Part shown: one piece after another, positions 1 through 13,700 of the stretch
How the letters are laid out: every line of letters begins with the position of its first letter
Position numbering within the stretch: the stretch's first letter is position 1
Source of the DNA: Echinococcus granulosus
Taxonomy: Eukaryota > Platyhelminthes > Cestoda > Cyclophyllidea > Taeniidae
Reading direction: 5' to 3'
DNA: 64,000 nt
Assembly (NCBI RefSeq): GCF_000524195.1
Contig: NW_020170437.1
Coordinates: 443,525-507,524, forward strand
The notes under the pieces: generated by a model
Told to the model about the DNA's origin: nothing
The model's input: the letters and a program-made list of their open reading frames with translations, nothing else
The model's database searches: none
Made by a program: the position numbers and the translations under genes

Positions 1-69
1 CGTCCATTTCTGCTAACTCGCCGTTTATTATCCGACGAGTGCGGTGCAGCACCTCGTCGGGCTGGGACA
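1..69 (-). CDS. Partial exon of an unidentified gene running off the left edge
   Basis: Read on the minus strand, a good 3' splice site (pyrimidine-rich, ending ttcag) lies just right of position 69. The sequence from there to the window edge is open in one frame, giving SQPDEVLHRTRRIINGELAE and then MD. The charged, helical composition and richer GC than the flanking DNA favour coding. One nucleotide must come from the previous exon. I do not recognise the protein. A second frame is also open over this short stretch, so the call rests mainly on the acceptor and composition. Any upstream exon would lie to the right, but I could not place one convincingly. Confidence 0.3.
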
Positions 70-3000
70 CTGAACACGCATATCAATAAAACGAATATTT
101 TCCTATTATTAAATCATGCTCACAAACCTACTTCCTTGAAAGGTAAGGTAATTTTAGGGCACGAGAGATGTATGAGGAAGTAGACAAATATCACCATCGT
201 GCATAAAAGAGTGCTTTCAAAATCCATGCTTACATATTGTAAGCAGATCTGATTGACGCTCCCAATACAAAGGTAAGTAACCCGTCTCCATACGAAAAAT
301 TTGCCTGCACAATTTCCACAAAAGGTAATCTGTGGATTATCTTTCCAAGAACGACGTGGTGTGAGTGTGTCACTGCTAGAAATACGAGTAGGTCCAACCA
401 ACGCAAGGCTTAAGCTGAATGTCAATTTTCCCATCAGTAATGCCTTCATTTTGATAGTTGCTAAGACTCGAATGTATAACCTAGTTGAGACTTTATATTA
501 AATTCCATTGTATCTGAGACTGGGGATGCTCTCACCTACAAAGCTTTGTCAGATCACCATAGAGTCAAACGAGCTTAAGCCTATATAATACCGCCACTGA
601 AAACCGTTACCATCATTAACTATTTGAAAGGTTCATCTCCCCTTGATGACAGCTTTATTTGTAACTAAGAGTGCAAATTTTGTAACCGAAGGGCTGATCT
701 CCCAACTGAACCTTTGTTTGCGAAAACATGCTCTATCCTGAAACAATGTTTACAAGATGACCTGAGCTGAGGAATTATGATTAAACCTGATTTAACCGAT
801 TATTTACGCAGCCTCCGCAAAACGACAACCATCTGAAGCCCATTAATGTGGTAACATCTTAGAGAAGCCTTGAAGATAGTGAATATGATTGCTTTCACGA
901 AGTGGCAAATGAGCGAAAATTGAGGATTGTTCTCTTGAACTTGAAGATGTATATAAAGCGTGATCCAGCAAGTTAATTTTTCAACAACGCTTGACAAACG
1001 ACCGCACACAAAGCTTTCCTTCCCATCAGAAATGCAAGATATAACTAACATTTTTGAGAATAGTAGAAAAAGAATGTGGTCAACTGCAAAATCGTAGTGA
1101 CCAAATTGACCCTATGCATTACGGTTCTGTTATTACTACTAACTGTTAGTGCCCGAAATAATTTCATTCTACTTTGATATTCCCACGACAAAGGTTAATA
1201 GAAATGGGCTTTTTTAGACAATTTCGTGCAGAAATGGCAATTGCAACCGGAAGGGAAACAGTGAATAACTTCCGGATTTATAATCGTTCTGAGAAGTACT
1301 ACTGTTTAAGATGGACTTAGCATGCCGTTTATGGTTTTTGTTGCTTTCATAAATGTCCGTATGGTCATGGTACGGACGTCCTCGCAGTGTTAGTCTTAGC
1401 GCCAACTGTAGTTCCGAGGAGTGGGGGTAACGCTCCTTGGAGAAAAATCGTGGAAATGTGAATTAAACACTGAATCACTAGTCATTTCAAAATTTAAACG
1501 TCACTCACAGTCCAATTGTGAACTCCACCCAGCTTTACGCAAAACCACGGAAAGAGAAACAATTCCTTACCGTCTGTGAATTAACCGGAAAACTAAAACA
1601 GCAATTGGGAAGGACACTTTTGCTAACGCAGATGAAATCATGATTGCGCCTAGTGATTTTTTTTAAAAATCTTATGTAACCCGATGCTTACAAGGGTTTT
1701 TAAATCTCGTTATATGAAGTTTACACATTTTACGGTCGAGAACTTGGGAAAAAATAGCCCTTTTTATTGAAGCCAAGTAAGAATGTCCAAAAGTGTACTA
1801 TTGTCCTCGAATAGACATCTTCCTACTACCTAGCTTCCCGGATAAACTTAAGATGAGTTGAATCCATGACTTAACATCTTTCTTCTCGATACGCAACACT
1901 ATCACCACAATTCTATGATCGCCATGTCTGCCCCCGTGACGCCACAGCGCACTTACAAAACTGCTAAAGTGCACATGCAATTGGTTGGAGTTGAGGCCAG
2001 TCCCGAAAAATCCATATAGTATTTCATTTAGTAAACTAGATTTATCCGTATTTATGCCCTAATGGCTCTGAATGCACTTAACTGCGGGGATAGTGACAAT
2101 GTGATCAGTCGCGGCAAGTTTGACACCACCGAGCTCACACTTGCGGCGTGCCCACTAAAGCGTATTCGTCAAGCATTTCACTCATTACATGGGTAGGCAA
2201 GTCGACGATATAATCCAGGCTTTCACCGTGCGCTTTTACTAACCAAACAGTAGAGAAACGATGGATGGGTGTGAGCACTGCGTCACTGTTGAGATGGTGT
2301 TTGGTGGAATCGCGTGCGGTTTGCTGAAAGTTGTACTAGAGCACTCTTAGGTGGCAGTTATTATGTTCCAGGCAAACTGCACATGCAACGACAGTGAAGC
2401 ACCAAGGTCTGTCATTTTACTAATTCCTAATTTTCCAGTCGGTTCAAATACGGCCCGTGGAGCCCTGTGAGTACAAACTCTCTTCGTTAAATGCACTAGG
2501 GCAAAGGCCCAGGTCATAAACTGAATGATGACCCAGGGGCCGGGCTTTATTCCTCACTTATCCAGTTAGTTCGAAAAGCAAGTTCATTACGTGATGACAG
2601 TCCTACCGAAACCTAGTCGCTTGTGTGGACTACCCCCTGACTTTTCACATTTCAAAATGTGAAGCTACTGCGTTTTTCCCACCTAATTCAATGTAGGCCG
2701 TGGGTAACGCTGTAAGTGCATTACGTACAGTTAATGGTCTTGTCAATTATCACCTTTTCTATCCCCTCATCGAAGTAAAATGGATGGAACATTACGTGGA
2801 CGCAGCATGAGAAATTCCCTCAACTTTTACTAGAATTCACTAGAGCCAAGTTACACAGCTAAATCAAAGCAAAAAAATTACACGCCTCTAGACGTCCGTA
2901 AACTATGCAATATAGACTACATCCGACACTTAAGAAAGTACGTACAAGGAACTCCTCCAAAAACATCTTGTCCGAGGAACAGCAGGCCTAACCATAAAAA

Positions 3001-3395
3001 ACACGAGCCTCGAAGACGCATCCTCCGGCGCAAATGAAGATTCTACGCATCGGTACCGTTTATAGGCCTACGATGTTCACTTGCCGACCAATCAGTGACC
3101 GGACAGCACACAAACACTGCACCCGCGCGTGCATTAACCCAACTTTGCATTGTGACCGGTTCAAAAAATTCAGCAGTTTCACTTTTTAAAATACTCGATT
3201 ACAAAGCACAGAAGCCACAAGGAGCCTCTTTTAGTTCAGTTCCATTCAACCATGGAGTGCAAGACTTAAAAACATGACAAAAGATAATTTCCTGCACAAG
3301 TAAGCGCCCTCAAACGTACCACATCACAGAAGCCAAGCCTAATGCTAATGAAGCATACGAGATGTAATGAAGAATACTACGTAGAAATACGGAGT
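70..3395. other. Intergenic or intronic stretch without a supported gene
   Basis: No open frame here has both coding-like composition and matching splice sites. A minus-strand ORF at 120-449 begins with a hydrophobic, signal-peptide-like stretch (MKALLMGKLTFSLSLALV) but has no recognisable domain and no exon that joins in phase. A near-perfect short palindrome (ttcacattt / aaaatgtgaa) sits at about 2643-2662. Otherwise the sequence is AT-rich and featureless to me. Confidence 0.4.
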
Positions 3396-6292
3396 CTATA
3401 AACTCTCAGAGTGAAGTTTGTAGGAAATTTCGAGATTCTGTAGGGCAGCAGCGGTGGCGTCAAGATCTTGTCGCACCTGGAGAAATCGATCGATCAGACG
3501 CTGAGGAAAAACTCCAATGAAGGGAGACAACTCATTCCAGTAAACGGAAGAAGAGGACACTGGAGCTTTACTGAGCTGTTTCTCGTCATCCTCAGGACAT
3601 TCAAGTTGATGGAGGGCCTTATTCAGCAAATCGAACCTAAATGAAGTTAGACAGAACAATTCAAACGTTTCCCTAACGTTTAATATTGTGGATATTTCCT
3701 CTTCCGTCGGTAGATAAACAGGGTAAAAGGCTTGACCTTCCATAATCCGGGCACTCAGGATGGTAATTAAAATAGGAAGCAATTCAAGTAGATTACTGGA
3801 TACCGACGTAAAAATGTCTTTAAGACATTTAAATATGCACTCAAGTGCTCTTTTCTGCTGAAAGCACCAATAATTAACAAATTAAGAAAAAGTTGGGCTG
3901 GAAAAATCACGGCTGCGTATGAAGAGAAAAAGCGGAGGACAAACTAGTACAAATAAAATGACATTTTAACTCGGCCGATGACGGCAGAACACCAATGAGC
4001 TACGACAATTCGCATTTTACCAGCTTGAACTACAAAGAGATAAGGCTATCTTTGGTATTGCTCTGTAAACACATGGACATTTACGTTAAAAACTTACACT
4101 TCGTGCGTGATACGAGCAAACTCCTTCAATGAGGATAGGGAAGTGGCACTTTTGCTATCCGAGGCTGAAACTCGTTTATCCAAATGACTCAATACATGTG
4201 CATTTAACTCCTCATCCGAACCGTCGAAGACTCCAGCAGAACCTACATAAATAAACACTAGTGCTCAATAGATGCTCATCAGTTTGGGAAATGCTAAGGA
4301 AAACTAACGTCCAAATAGGCTAATCAGAACCGCTCTCAATTCCGAATCAATAGCGCTGAAATCAGGAGAGGTGGCACAAATATTCTCCTTTTCCTCAGAT
4401 TCGTTTTCCGATTTAAGTCGCGCCTTTACCTAAAACAGTGAGGATTTACTATTGATTTGGAAAGTTGTGAAGTAGCAAACCACGATGCAGTTTATGGAAT
4501 TGTGGTGCATCACCTTAAGAATGCGCAAACGTCAACTGTTGTGGTAGTACAAAGAGTAGTGAAAAGCAAATATTGAAGGGCCCATAATATTCCCAAATCG
4601 AAACTATATTGGTAGCTTACATGAAGATTTAGTCACTCACTCACCCTAAGTTCTCAATTTAATACAATAGCATACTTGCAAGCATTCAGTTCGTATCATA
4701 ACTGGTGAGCAGTTTGGAATCGGGTACAGAGAGCTTACGTCAGTCGTTATGTCCAAATACTTTCGGAGAGCGGCATAAATCTTATCAAGGCATTGAGTCA
4801 ATTCGGCAAGGGCACTATCTTCCAAAGCCAAAATGTCACAAAAGATCTCCAACTTTGAGCAGTTCAACCTGGCCTCCATAATTTGCTGGGTGTAAGAGAG
4901 AGAAATGAAAACAGTGATAATAGTGCGTGCAATACAAGTGCATAACTCACGCGATCCTGCGCATTAAGATGAGACGTCTGACGGGCTTTTCGGTATTCAA
5001 ACATCAATCGACTTGCTTCCAGCGTGTCATTGCATGCGAGTTCCTTGAGAGATTTTAAACACGCCTTCTTCAGATAATCACATTGCCGGTCGAGGTTTTC
5101 AACGACCTCCTGAACGCTTTAAGTGATATGACATTATATTTCCCATAATCCACGTAAAAGCAAAACCGACAACAATTGAATGCAAAGCCGAAAAATACAA
5201 AACTAATGGTTGTGAAGAATAGTAAAACGACGTGTGGAACAGACATCACCTGCATAATACTGAAAAACAAATCCAAAACTGAAGCTAAAATGCCAAATCC
5301 CAGGTATTCAAAGACCAAAAAAACATGTGAGGTAACCACATCCATACAAGGAAAAAAGCGGCAGCTATGGATGGTAAAATTGAGAAAAGCAGTTAGTGGT
5401 GTCAACTACTCTGAGCTGACAAAGATACTGCTAAGAAGTAAAACACGTTGAACTCATGATGTAAATGCCCTAGCTCGCCAACTCACGCCGTTTCATCAAG
5501 ATCACTCAACACATCTTCTGTACAAGCGTTCAGGAAATTAATTTCAGCTTTGAGACCAGCTTCCTCTGTGAGAAGGTGCAACATGGTCAGGTCCGAAAGA
5601 TACTTTGCATTTTCAAGACGAGCACATTCAGACTTTTCTGCACTTTTGCCATTAATGTCTGAATTTTTCATATCGGTAGATATGGCTGCGCTCCTTGACG
5701 AGGGTTTAAAATTTATCCACGTAGACTGGGAAGCAAAGTGTTTGACTACATTTAATGCCAATGACAAAAGTTGAGAAGCATGTTTAACATGCTCATGATG
5801 CAAAAAATGAGTAAATCAAGCAAAAAGAACGATCAACAGTGAAAAATCTAGGCAACAAAAATCCAATACGAGAAACCAAATAATGTCTGGAATAACCAAA
5901 TCCAATAAGAGGTCAAAGATGTAGCATCCCACCGAGATTCCAGGATCATCGATGAGAAGCCTGCTACGATCACAAACCTTCGGGACCAGATCTTCACAAC
6001 TTTCGGCACAAAGTAGACGACCACACTTATATGAACAATCATTCGGGCGATCGACATGAGAGACTTCAGAAAACTGTTTAAGATAGCTGCCACAAAGCAG
6101 TGCATTCATACCAATCTAGCAATCCGGCGGTAAGAATAAGCGTAGCAGTACCTTTCTATCAAAAACTTGACATTTATCAGCATCTTCTTGTAGCCGCTTT
6201 GAAAGAACCACCTCTAGAACCTGCTCGACACTGTTACGCGAATACGGAAAGGTCATATCATCGAAAGCTCGGGCAAACCACCAATTCCCCAT
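3396..6292 (-). CDS. Coiled-coil-rich protein, about 494 aa, possibly augmin subunit HAUS3
   Basis: Seven minus-strand exons join in phase: 6152-6292, 5487-5791, 4951-5116, 4739-4885, 4309-4429, 4100-4242 and 3396-3857 (494 codons plus stop). The start chosen is ATG at 6292-6290 (MGNWWFARAFDDMTF), because a stop lies directly upstream in frame. The product is almost wholly helical. Amphipathic segments surround a central block with FEYRKARQ followed by RLNCSKLEIFCDIL; the C-terminal exon is Leu-rich and ends LHSESL. The order of helices and the RKARQ...KLEI block resemble the middle of HAUS3, which helps the augmin complex load gamma-tubulin on spindle microtubules. This is a resemblance from memory, not a proven match, and the N-terminus does not look like human HAUS3. 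Other coiled-coil families remain possible. The gene is head-to-head with the phosphatase gene to the right. Confidence 0.6.
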
Positions 6293-6733
6293 GCATTAAA
6301 ACAAACGTAAAAGAATAAAATATTATTATTAAAATGCAGGACAATTAGATTTAAAAAATGTCAACAATCGTAAAGAAAACATTAGGCTGTGTGGACATTC
6401 AAATCTGCACATTTCAGGAGTTAGATATCGCGATATATTGATTTATTTGGCAAATGAATTATCTGCGAATAAGAATTTATGCAAACTTATCAAAGCAAAA
6501 GAATTCGAATTAGAAGCCTAATGCTTTTGAATTCAGGCAAACTTATGCGATGCCTATGCAGGTCTTGAATGGAACCTAAACAAATGCCCCTATCTCCTTT
6601 TCTAAGTTGATGTTAAGTGCAAATTTCGGCGTCGCGCATCTAAAAAATAACTTCCTAAAGAGCAAATAGAAGCAATCCTAAAGGCATTTGATGGGTCAAA
6701 AGTTCTTCTGATTAATTACTGGGGATAGTAACC

Positions 6734-6936
6734 TGTAATACGATAGTGGTTTATCCCTTGGTTCTGGTGAGGCGCCACTTTTGGACTTTGAATTAGTCCC
6801 CTTGTACCTCGCTGGGTGGGGCTGACCTTTTGGGCCATGCCAACAGCCCGGACACCTTCTCCGTGCTGAATATATGTATACATTCAGCCCGAGTATTGTG
6901 TCTTCTTTCGTCTTCAGGGAGTCTCGGGACGCTACA
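6734..6936 (+). mobile_element. Solo LTR of the miniature LTR retrotransposon
   Basis: A 203-bp unit starts TGTAATACGATAGTGG and ends GGGACGCTACA, so it has the TG...CA ends of an LTR. It shares long stretches with the two LTRs at 46984-47179 and 47892-48073, for example the tgtacctcgctgg block, the gggccatgccaa block and the tctttcgtcttcagggag block. The four bases AACC occur directly before (6730-6733) and directly after (6937-6940), which fits a target-site duplication. No primer binding site or internal region follows, so it is best read as a solo LTR left by LTR-LTR recombination. It lies between two divergently transcribed genes. Confidence 0.75.
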
Positions 6937-7721
6937 AACCAGCGCTGCTAAGAGGGCAATAAACGAGAAAACTAACTAGAAACACAACAGCTGAATCCTG
7001 GTGATCAGCAGGGGCTCTAGTTAGGGCATGAAGGGGCACGTTAGCAGATTGCGTGACCCTCTGCATAGGAGGCTTGGATTACGCGGTGAGACATGTTGAA
7101 TCTATTTGGAGTGTGAAAGTCACCGTTAATGCAGAGAGGTCAGTGCAAGTGAAACCATAGATCTAGATTTTTAAGCTTCATTTAAGCACCAAAGATAATT
7201 ACATGTGAGTCGTGCTGTACAGTTGTTAAAATTAACTCCTATTAATCGATTTGTTCATGAGACCAAATTCTGCTGAATTGATATACTGCAGTTTGCAGTA
7301 ATTTGGCAAAAAAAATAGAATTTAGCCACGTTATTTAAGTTTTTGTGCTTAGCTAGCTTGAGTTATTTCGTTTTTAACCCAGATTTTTTTGTTGCAAGCA
7401 TATTATTTAGCTATACCAAATGTTATGGCAACCATCGACCTTCACTAGTGATTGGTTGAAATCGGTAAAGTTTTCGTGGGATTAGCTGTCATCGAATAAG
7501 TGGTTGTTTGCACGCATCGCTTTTCTGTATTGGCTTCGTATTTATGCCTTATTATCTATGGATGTCTGTAGTAGAAGTTGCAGGGCATGCTTCCACACAC
7601 TGTTAGACTCTGTCAACAATTAACTTTTACCGTCAATAGTGAATTAACTGTACGGAGCTGTACATTTCATCGCTTTTGCTCACCAGTTTTCTCGTACTCC
7701 TTTTCCTTTTCATTTCCAAGA

Positions 7722-10700
7722 ATGCCAACGCAGAGTGATTCAGAGCAAATCACCTTGCGCAGAACTGCACCCTGCCTGCCAAGTTCTGTGTTGATACCGC
7801 TGCTGTCAAGTCCTGTACAGGGTGATATAGTAAATCCAACAAGTTACGATGTTTCCCAGGATGTTGATCCTAAGCATTGTTTTAAAACCTTTCATCAGTT
7901 AAAAAAGACCAGTAGCAATCGGTCTGGCTTCTGTCATCTTGATTGTCTCATGTGTGGATGCTTACCAAAGAATAGAAAAAACTCGCTTGAAGCCTTGCAC
8001 ACGATGAATGATCGACATCCCTATAAACCCAAGTTTTCAAAAACCAGTGGGGCTCCACAGTCCTCTGGATCCCACAACAATAACATGCCACCGGAGTCAT
8101 CGATGAATGATGCAAATGAAGGACAAGAAACTCTTCGCCCCAAGGTTGATGAGAAATCTCACGCCTCTTCTCTCATTTGGTCCCCATTTTCAAGATTGAG
8201 GTGTTACATTGCCAAACGGCGCCGGAGAAATGAAGTCATTAATTCGGATGGTGGGATGGCTGTTTTAGCTTTGTCAAACAAAGGTAGTGCTGATAGTTCC
8301 AAGCCAACCCAGCTGGGAAATGATTTAAGGGAACAGGTGTGCCTGCTTATATCTCTTACAGCATAATGTGCTTATCACTTATCCAGGTCCCCTATTTCTC
8401 CGTATGATTTGTTTGGGAAAAATATGGAAATTTTGGGGTTTTCAAAGATCTATAGCCTTTTCGAGAAAACCCAGTTTATTATTTTATTGACTCTTGGAAT
8501 ACAGACTTTTATCATTGTTGGTGATTTATTTTTTGCTCTCATATATGATTGAATGTAGCAGGTGATTGCATAATAGCCAATTTGCATTAGAGCCCTTAAA
8601 ACTAACTATTATTCTCTAGTTGAAAACCAAAATTGGTAATAGCAAGGCGGTTGATCAGAGTTTTCACATTAGATCATTTTGTTGGAACGCTTCGACACTT
8701 TTCTTCTTTAAGCGTCAAACCCTCCTTGGTCCCCAAAAAGAAACTGATCGAGGCAAGAAGTGTTTCATAATTGATCTTGATGAAACACTTGTCCACAGCT
8801 CCTTCAAGGTAGGCTTGTTGTGCCCAATTAATTTGATTACCTCATTGTATTAATTTGCAGTTATGAATTTTCCCTTTCATGGATGTCTATTACTCCCTCA
8901 CATATATCATTTTCCTTAATAATAAGTAAATCTACGTGACACACAAAATCAGCAACTCACCACGGCTTGAAAGTATTAGTGCACTGATAATCCTGTCCCC
9001 TTTACAGTTGTCGAGAAACATACTTTGCGATTAGTGATAACAGCTTTCACTTCATTGAGGGTTTGTGTATCAAGGATCCACTTAAACATCTGCTTCTAAC
9101 TTCTTCCCAAGTTCATTTTACTTCTTTTCCCCAAAATGCTGGTACTTGTGTGTGACTTTGAATTGCAGCTAAGGGTGCGTATAATGGACTAGAAGGAAAC
9201 CTAGTGTTCAGTGCTCAGGGTTGTTTTACGAACTAGTTGGATACAGAAGGAATTCTGCTTAATTGATTAGTTTTGTTTATCTCAGTAATTTACGTGGCTA
9301 ACATCAGACGATTTCACTATGTGAAATCCTCTTAATGGACACACTTTGAGACGCTAGAAATTGTCCTTACCTTTTAGTGGTGTATACAGTAACGCTTCGT
9401 TTAATTTAAACACTCTGTTGTTATTTTGTTGGGTTAAGAAATTTGAATCGATTTTCTAGGGAGCGTCGTACAATCCGCTTTTAGGTGCTTGACTTGCTTC
9501 TGAATACTAAACACCTTTCAATTTTTGGACTGATTATCATCTAATGTTTTGGGATGTAATTGATTAACTAGATTTAGTTGTACATCTGCGATGTCATCCT
9601 TGCGGGCATTATCTTAATCACCGTGACAGTTCTCATGACCACTCAAATCTCAGGACGAAATTTGTCTGGAATCGCTTTATGTGGCACAGTTTTTGACATG
9701 GAGGCGATTTATCACGTTAAACTTTCTTAAACGTCCCATATTAGCTCAGCTTTGGAAATTTGTGCTAGTTTCCTTTAGTCTCATACATTTGCCATTTTTC
9801 TTGCAATGACACCCATTTTTACATTACCATGAATCTTCTCCACATTGTCAGGCAGTAGACAAGGCGGATTTCAAGGTGGGAGTTGAAATTGACAGTGTAG
9901 TACATCAGGTATATGTACTCAAGCGGCCACATGTGGACGAATTCCTCCGAGCCATGGCTAACATCTACGAGTGTGTACTGTTCACCGCAAGTCTTTCTAA
10001 GGTATATATCCCATACACTTTTCTTATAATTTGTTTGAGGATATCAATCTTTCACTCTTTGCTAGGTTTTCGTCGTCCCTTTTATTCATGCCATGCTGTG
10101 TCCAGGCAGCATCGCGGTCAAATAAGTTACAAATGACGTTGTTTATATTGCAAGGGGTTTGGAATTACATTACGACATTTTGAGTACATGAAATTCCGCT
10201 AAAATACTTGTGTCATGGATTAGCTTCTTTTTTAAGCAAGGCGTTTTGTTTCAAGACAGTTTTTTATTTGCGGTGTAAAATGGTAGTGTCTCAGTGATTC
10301 ACTATTTCATAGCAGCATCAAAATATGGTGTTCTCATCACATTTTTTATTGCTACATAGTCAACTACTTCATTGTGTATCATAAATCGCTTATATGAACG
10401 AAATATCACTGTAGCGAACATATATTTCGATTCTCAATGAAACATTGTCTCTTGAGGTATTTTATATCGTGTCATTGTACATCAAAACCTCGCGCAATGG
10501 GCATAGGTGATTACGCATTTTGACTTTGTATTGGGGATTTTACCACTTGATTCTTCATTTTACTCGGAATGTTACCATTGTGTCTTATGCTTTAAGAATT
10601 AGTGGTTCTCATTTTTTTTCTCTTTATTATATATTGAAAGGTCGGCAGGTTGTCTCATCTATTGATGTCTTTGATTTTTCCCCGTCTTGTAATTTTTCGC

Positions 10701-13700
10701 TCGCCTGAAACAATTCTCAGCCGCTTGTCCGTCTGTGTTTTTAACCGATTTTGCCTACGCCTGTATTTCTCAATGTTATTGAAAGTGGGTAAAAATACGT
10801 TGATTTTTACCAGTTTTCCAGACGCCGAGTTTCCACTTCGGAATCCATAATTTATGATAAAACAGCAATTTTTTGAAATGTTTGCAAGCTACAGACTTTA
10901 CTCTAACATTAGTGAACCTTCTAAAAAGTGCTTCCTGGCGAAGCAGAGTTCTTATCGATTCATTCAAAAAATGGGACTTAACCTTGGAAGGGTTGTCCGG
11001 TTCATAAGTATTATTGTTCCTTCTCTTGGCTTTGTCAATCGGTATTCTTCCAGTTAGGCAGTAAGTATGTCGAACACTTGGTCCAAATGCCTTTTTTGAA
11101 TCAGAAATCACTTCGTCATTACCACCGAACACGCTGTTTAAGTGATAGACACTGTGAACATCAAATGGTGTTTTACAAGTTTACATTTTGTTTACTAGCG
11201 AATCTTTTAAGTCCTTTGTTTCGCTTGCAGATGTTTTTACTGAGAATTCTACTATAGAGTTTAATGTTCTGAAACTATTTGCAAGTTTTGAGGCCAAAGA
11301 ATAGGGATTGTTACAGTTACCAGTAGTGTTTTCCCCTTCATCCAGTTATGGCACTCTTTCCCTTTTTCCTCATGGGAAGTGATTCCTATTTGATTTACCC
11401 TTCGTGTAGAACTTAACGCCTAAATAACGAAAGTGATGTGTAATTTTAGTACCCATTTTCAGTAGATTCGTGATAGTTTTTTTTTGAGTTTGCACCTAGT
11501 CAGAAGCAACCTATTAGTACTGCTTATAATGGCTAGCTTATTTCTATAGGGAGTTCTTTCGCTTTTGCAGAAAACAATTGGATTCTGAATACTTCATTTC
11601 CAATGCCTGGCATTTGTATCTTGGGTTATCTTTTACTCGAGCCACTATAATCACTTAATGTCACGTTTTTACATGAAATGGGTCGAGAGATAGTAATCGG
11701 TGCGCTAACTGAGGCCCCGTGATTTATACATTGAACCAAGACCGGAGATGTGCCTGCTTGCATGGAAGTGGGGATCACTACTTGTCGTAGGAGATCATCT
11801 GCCTTTCAGGAACCAGACTTTGCAAAACAGCGTTTTTTTTTCTAGCTTTTGTGTGAGTTTTATATGGGCTCTCACTAATATCTATTCTGCTTTAACTTCT
11901 CTAGTCCTGTAATTACCTTGGTGATTAAATCGACTCCTGGTTGGATAGTAAATTGTCTAATCTAGCTCTCTGACGGAACTTGACTGTTGTTTAGCCAAGT
12001 TTTTTTCACTGCGCAACCAGATTGGACTTGTCGACTTACAAGTTCTTGTTTATCAGAGAACAAGTCAGGCCATCTTTAGGGCAAATAGTGTAAAATGCTT
12101 CGTGTGTCGTCTAAAATGATTTCATGGTATTGCATTCATATGCTATTTTTTGTTTCTGCATTCATTGCGTAACCCACATTACCGAACCTGAAGGGGCATT
12201 TCTCGAGGAAAGTGATGTGCTCATTGTTATAAGCGGCTACTGAAACATTTTCAAAAAAATGAACTAACGTTGTTTTTTTTGCTTGGCAGATCATTCTCCC
12301 ACTCGCAAGTTTAGATGCGGCATTAATGTGGGAACTGCTATTTTGCTCACCTTTGCTTCTACTTAAAATAATAATCTCATTATATATAACGCATACCTGA
12401 AAGACGTGTCAGTCTTTCAATGCTTGTAATAGATTCTAATCTGTGTTGCTTTTCTTTTAAAACTTCAAGGATTTTTTCCCCTTCGCCGAATGCTTAGTAT
12501 GCTTTAATCCATTGATTTTACGCGAGCAGTAAGTTTTTAGCTTACTTTTCATGTGTGTGAATACACCACAGCTTTTTTTGGATCCGAGCGAACGCCTTTG
12601 TTAGTCCCAACTCTGGACCAATGTGTTACTTTATAAATCGTTCTCATTTGAATGAAGGTCAGCAGCTAAACGTGCGTTTGATCCTGTCAATTTATTTGTA
12701 AGATAATTTCTAGATTGTCATCTTTGCATTTACTTCGGTCTTTAAAATTGACTCAACGTAATGTCGTAAATCGTCGTTTCATTTAGTAAATGCAATCTTC
12801 AGTGCAGTTTGCTACAAATTGCCTGTCCACCAATAATGGCATTAGGTAGACCTTAATGTAGCCTGTGAAATTGAATCAACTCTGTGGAACCGTTTATGTC
12901 GCATGGTTACCTGCAGGAACCGCCTCTAGTTAAAAGGTGATGTCATTGCTATGAGCGCGAGTAAAAATATTTGTGAATAAGGCATAAATACTACCGTTAT
13001 TTTCCCCCATTTTCACCACTTCAAGTGCGCCCTTGCTTAATTTTGCAGATTGTCAGTTCATAGCTCCGTTGTAATTGTGAGGCCTACCCAGTGGGCCTTT
13101 TTATACGAACGGACGCGCGATTCCTCTATTTAATTGCACTACCACACTAACTACTAGGCTAGTAGAGCTCCTTCTCTTAGCAGCTTCAGCATTTGTCGAC
13201 CTTTGTTCTCTCATTTTGGGCGACCAAGTCTTCTCTCAAGTTTGGCACGTTGCCAATGGCACAGCCACACGGGGATTAGTTTTCGACGCTAATCATTGAT
13301 CCCCGTATAAATTGTCTAGTGTATATCGCCTTAATTGCTTTGTTGATACCTTAAAAATGGAGCTAAGTTAGTTTTCTACGGATTACGTTTCGCATTTCGC
13401 TTGTGCTTACGTTTCCAACATACTCGCGGCTGCTAGAGGCCGTGACATTTAACGTTTTAACTGTAGTTTCTCCTCCTACATTGCAAATGCAGTTATTACA
13501 AATTTACATATTTCTACACATAGTACGCTGATCCTGTGGCTGATTTTTTGGACAAGTGGCATGTTTTTCGCTACCGCCTTTTTCGGGAGTCTTGCGTTTA
13601 CCATCAAGGCAATTACGTGAAGGACCTGGCCCAGCTGGGTCGACCTATTGAGCAGGTCGTCATCCTCGACAACTCCCCCGCCTCCTACATGTTTCACGAG

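Noticed and set aside
5816..6109. Minus-strand ORFs between the first two exons of the coiled-coil gene
   Set aside because: The exons 6152-6292 and 5487-5791 join in phase without them, and the translated sequence is hydrophobic and intron-like. An extra exon is not fully excluded.
7578..7721. Upstream start for the CTD phosphatase
   Set aside because: In-frame codons here run through a pyrimidine-rich acceptor that ends 1 nt before the ATG at 7722. Not excluded if the acceptor is unused.
10776..11132. 118-codon minus-strand ORF in phosphatase intron 3
   Set aside because: No domain, no matching splice sites, and composition like the surrounding intron.
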